From the NCBI GenBank assembly GCA_023376005.1, contig CM042145.1, positions 18,861,204 to 18,925,203 of the forward strand: 64,000 nt of DNA, written 5' to 3'. Source of the DNA: Doryteuthis pealeii (Eukaryota > Mollusca > Cephalopoda > Myopsida > Loliginidae). The position numbers and the translations under genes were made by a program. Under the pieces are notes generated by a model. The model saw only the letters and a list, made by a program, of their open reading frames with translations. It ran no database searches and was not told the origin of the DNA. Below are positions 54,801 through 60,104 of this stretch, piece by piece. Each line of letters starts with the position of its first letter. The stretch's first letter is position 1.

Positions 54801-57800
54801 TCAAAATCATTTGTATTCGATAGGACCTTGTGCTAAAAAAAAAAAAAAAATTAAACATCTTAAGAATCAAATACACATAAAATAACCCTAGATGGGTTGT
54901 CATGCCATTGAAATTAATCAATCAAACATTACCATTACTTCCAGGTTCACTCTAACCAAGAGTGGTGGTACCTGTGAGGGTCCCATCTATGGGTCAAATA
55001 GATCTGTTTAAAAATTATTTGTATTCAATAGGGCTGTGCAAAAAAAAAAAAATAAATAAATAAAAATTAAGAAATAACTACTCATGAAATAACCCTAGAT
55101 GGGATGACATGCCATTAAAATCAATCAATCCTACTTGGAAAGTTTACTACACAACAAGAAAGTCATTTGTTTCAATGTGAAGGAATTCACTTAAGAAATT
55201 ACACAGAAACTATACACTGACTATCTTATTATAATGGAGATTGTGTGTTTTTCCGTCTGTAACCGAAACTATATTCCTACTCAAGTCACAATTCTCTTAG
55301 TTATTGACATCACATTCTCCATGATTTTATTTTTATCTAAACCTCAATTATTAATAAAATTGTCTTACATTATTAATACTGTTAACTATGTCTACATACT
55401 AACAACATGCAATTATATTCATATATACAACAAAATAGCGCTTTACAATGTGAACGGGAAGGCTAATTTGCATATTAATATTAAAAAATCGAATTTAATA
55501 AATATGTGCTTAGTATTATTGATTTCTAACTGTTTGGTTTTATTTTAATGAATATAAGCAAAAATCTCTTCAATGAATCTTAAATGAAATCCATTAACAA
55601 GATAAAATAACTGTCATTTTATTCTTCACTTCCTCTTTTAACTAAATACTTAAATTCGAAAAAATAACAATGAAAGACGAGAGTGATGGAAGAGTAAGTT
55701 TCAGTTGTTCCATTTTTTATTATACTCCCTCTGTTTCAAATCTTTTATTATACTCCCTCTGTTTCAAATCTTTTTATCTGTATTCTTATTTAGTTTCATT
55801 AGCCTTTCTAATTTAATACAATATTTTATTACATTAAAACTTAAATACTTGCACCCGAAGGGTGCATATATTTGCTAGTATTTATAACAATGGCAGCATT
55901 AGTAATAACAGTAGTAAAAACACAAATTAGCATAACATTATTTAATTTTTTTTCTCTATCTGGTACCCTAAGAAAATTATTGGTTTTACAAATAAACTGA
56001 GAAATGTTTAAGCTCCCAACCAGTATCTAACCATCTTACTACACCTAATTAACATTATAACATACAATACTTACAGCTGTTTTAAGATTAATATCCTCTC
56101 TTTGCATCAGGATTGTATAATTAGAGCTTTGCAGATGAATAATTTTCTTAAAGCAACTAACAATATATTTTACCAATATGATATCACAAAAAAACAACCA
56201 TATTCTAACCCCGCTTAGTTAAATGAATACATTCAGAATTTTACTTAAGTGTTTTTTACTTACAGTAATATATCAATTAAAATAAGGAAATGAATCCAAC
56301 AGTATACCAGAGTAAGAAATTTGAAAAATGCACAGATGTTGGCAAGTAATGTTGTTTTATTAGCTTATATTGCAATATTTCAATCTGTTTTGGATCATCA
56401 TCAGAGCATGTCTATTATAAAAAGAAGAAACCAGTTTATTGAAAAATAAATATGTCTATTTCTTTTTTCAACAGTTCATGATGCAAGTACAGCTTTCTAA
56501 ACTGAAACTAACCAAGATTGTGACAATCCTGCCTTACTTCCTGGTTGTGAACAATTCCAAGTCTAAATTGCGATTCATGGAAGAAAATGAAGATGCTGAT
56601 TTATGGTTAGATTTGCTTCCAGGTGAGGTAAGTCATCTGAAATGAGAAGGAAAAAATGGTAAACTTTCAACAGCCATCATATACTGAGTTCTTTGATTTT
56701 TTTATTATCATTTATTTGTTGTTGTTTTTTTTTTTACAAGTTGTGTCAAAAAATTATTGAGATTCTTTGAACTTTCTGAAGAAAAAAAAACAAAAAACAT
56801 TCCATTCATTATTCATTTCTATCTTGGTAAATACAGCTTTATGTATGAGTTTACTAACACATGTTTTGGCCAGGAGTTTGGTACATTTTTGACACACCTT
56901 GTATTCTGAAAAAAATTTATGAATGGAACGATTTTTTTTTTTTTTAGAATACAAGGTGTGTCAAAAAGTATAAAAATCTTGATACTTTTTGGACACACTT
57001 TGTATATGTCTTGAGTAGATCATTCAACATCATATACTAGTTCAGGGTTGTAGCAGCTGGGGAGTGGGGGAGGGATTGCCTTGGCCTCCCCAAAATTTTT
57101 ACCACTTGTAATATTCTTACAGGGTTTTATTTCAACAAGATATAATACGTTTTGTTGATTGCAACATCTTGTCAGATGAATGCCACTCCTTCATTCATCG
57201 TCTGTTCATGAGCTCATTGATGACTTTTCAGCCCTGCCAGCGACTTACATATCTTAAAACAAATTTGGCACTCATGAAGATCGGTGTTGTCTGAGATGAC
57301 AGGCACGGTATATGCATCACTGTGAACTTTCATGTGATGCCTGAGACCACCAGCTGTTTAGCACACTTTAGTGCAGCAGTAGCATGGAAAATTTTCATGT
57401 TGGGAATCAAGAGTGTAGCATGGGAGAGACAAAACATAGTAATTTTTTTTTTAATTAGTGAAATAGATCACTAATTAGGACCAAGCCTATTCTAGTAGTG
57501 ACCACCCCAAGATTTAAGAGGTTTGAATTCAGAGTTTTCCTTCTCCTAGATTGGCTGCTTAACCAAGGTTACAGAGCCCAGTCTGCCCTACTATTTACCC
57601 ATAGCTGGAGGGAGAGTAGTTGGATTCATACCTTTCCCAAGGGTATTAGCGCTATGTGAACTGTAGCTTCATCCAGGATTTGAACTCGGGTCGCCAAGTC
57701 AATTTCCTACGACTCTCCAACTAGTATAGAAAGAAATGACCTATCAAAGTAAGGTATTGGCAATTTTAAATGTATTTGCTTCTAACCATGTTGGTGGCCT

Positions 57801-60050
57801 TTGATAACTTAAGGTCAAATTCTAAATGTTGTTTTGACCTTTCCCAAAACATTAATCTCTGCTACAGTCTTGTAGTTTCTGATCATTGAAAACCTTGTCT
57901 TATTAAACTCTCTTCATTCTTGAGTGGCAGAAACTTAGATATTTCCAATCAGTGTTGATATAAATTTCTTAATACCTGAAGAAGGTCGGAGGGCACATTG
58001 GCCGAAAATTTTCTTCTTTTTTATTTCTCAGTCAGTAGAGTGTCCGATACCAAACCTTGCCAACTCAGCGTATGAGTAGCACAGGGATCTGTGCGGTGAA
58101 GTGAGGAGCTAATGGTAGGTGTGGTGCTCCACCTCAGATGCAAAGACAATCTCCTTGGTCTAGCGCTAGTTAAAAGGAGATAGACTCCCTCACTGTATGG
58201 CTCATACCAACATTAGGCCACCCCGACGATGACTTATACAAACATAATATAATCCATTTTAAATCCGACGTCTCAAACTCAAGGGCACAGAAGCATTATT
58301 ATGTCCTGGGAAAGAGGTACAGCAAGCTAAAAGTGAGGTGGGTGAGAAGATGTAAAAGTTCTATAAGTTCTAAACAGTAATATATATATATATATATATA
58401 TAGTCTGCTAGAGAGACTATTTTATTTATCAAAATGAATATGCATGTAACTATAAATGCTTGGGAATATATAAGTAAAAAGTAAAGTCATCGGCATTGCC
58501 TAAAGTCGGTACCAGCCAGACAGCGAGGGAGTCTATCCCCCTTTTCACTAGCACTAGACCAAGAAGATTGTTTTTTTAGCATCTGAGGCAGAGCGCCACA
58601 CCTACCATCAGCTCCTCACTTTACTGCACAGATCCATGTGCTACTCATACGCTGAGTTGGTGAGGGCCATTATCGAACTAGGAACCTTGTGGTTTCTAGC
58701 CAAATGCTCTACCGACTGAGCTAAAGTAGTATTCATATAAAATATATAAAATCTGCTCTACCTGGGTCCCTAAGCAGGCTTCCCACTCAGCACACAAGTA
58801 CACAATTGAACAGTATTGAGCCAGGAACCTTGCACTTCCCAGCCAGACACTCTACCGACTGAGCTAAGCCAAGAAAGAGGTACAGCAAGCTAAAAGTGAG
58901 GTGGGTGAGATGTAAACAGTAATATAATAGGCTGCTAGGGAGACTATTTCATTTATCAAAATTAATGTACATGTAACTATAAATTCCTTGGCGTATATAA
59001 ACTGGTACAAAAAGTTCAGTGAGAATAAAAATAAAACAGAAAAATGTATTTTTAATCAAAAGCCTAAGTTTTTCATCTACTTTTTCAATAGTGAAGATAT
59101 AAAAAAAGATTGTTTTTATACATTTTTAACATGTTTTTAAACATTTTTATTGTCCTATCTTTAACAGTGTGTCCCCTATTGGCCTGTGACAGATTCATAC
59201 AAGATCTATGTGAAATATGACAACAGTAACAACATCTCACAACACATTCCAATTAAGACTATACACACTACAGTGCTGCGCATGGAACATGGTGTAAGTA
59301 TCTAATCTTTTTTTTTTTTAATTGTTTTCAATGTTTCTTTGACCTCAAAATATCATGCATGATTCCTTCCTTATTCTAATATGTTCTAATATTGAATATA
59401 TATGATAATACACTATAGATAAAAGATAAGTACAGTGCAATAAATGTTCATCATCATCTGTTGATCTCCACATTTGTACTCTGTCTTTGGCATTGATATA
59501 TATATATATATATATATATATAAGAATGGAAAGGGAATTGAATCCGACAATATGAGGAAAAAATGAGTAAAGAAAAGAGATGGTTTCTCTTTTCCCAAAC
59601 AATAACAATGAAAACACGCTTCATTCAATCATCAACAAGTTTAAGAATATTAATAACATTTTATTATTTGCAATACAAATTGTATCCATCCACCAAAACT
59701 TTCAATTTTTTAACGGTCTCTGCGTTCCAAATGATTAAAAAATATTCTTTTTTCGAACATTTTAAAATTCTGTTTTGTCTCCAACGGATTTTTGTCTCTA
59801 CTCAAAAAATAAAAAATTCACTCTGATGAAGGTCGTAAAAAATCTCTCTGTGTACGGAATATTTTTACATTTTTCCTATTATTATTATTATTATTATCAT
59901 CATCTCAACTTCATCTTATTATTTTAATAATGATAATAGCGTAAATTCATATACATTTTGATAAACGGACCGAAACACATGTGTAAGTGATATCAATTAA
60001 AAGTGATATCGATAAAATTCATTTTTATCCATCTACATCTCTTTTCTTTA

Positions 60051-60104
<54 letters not shown>

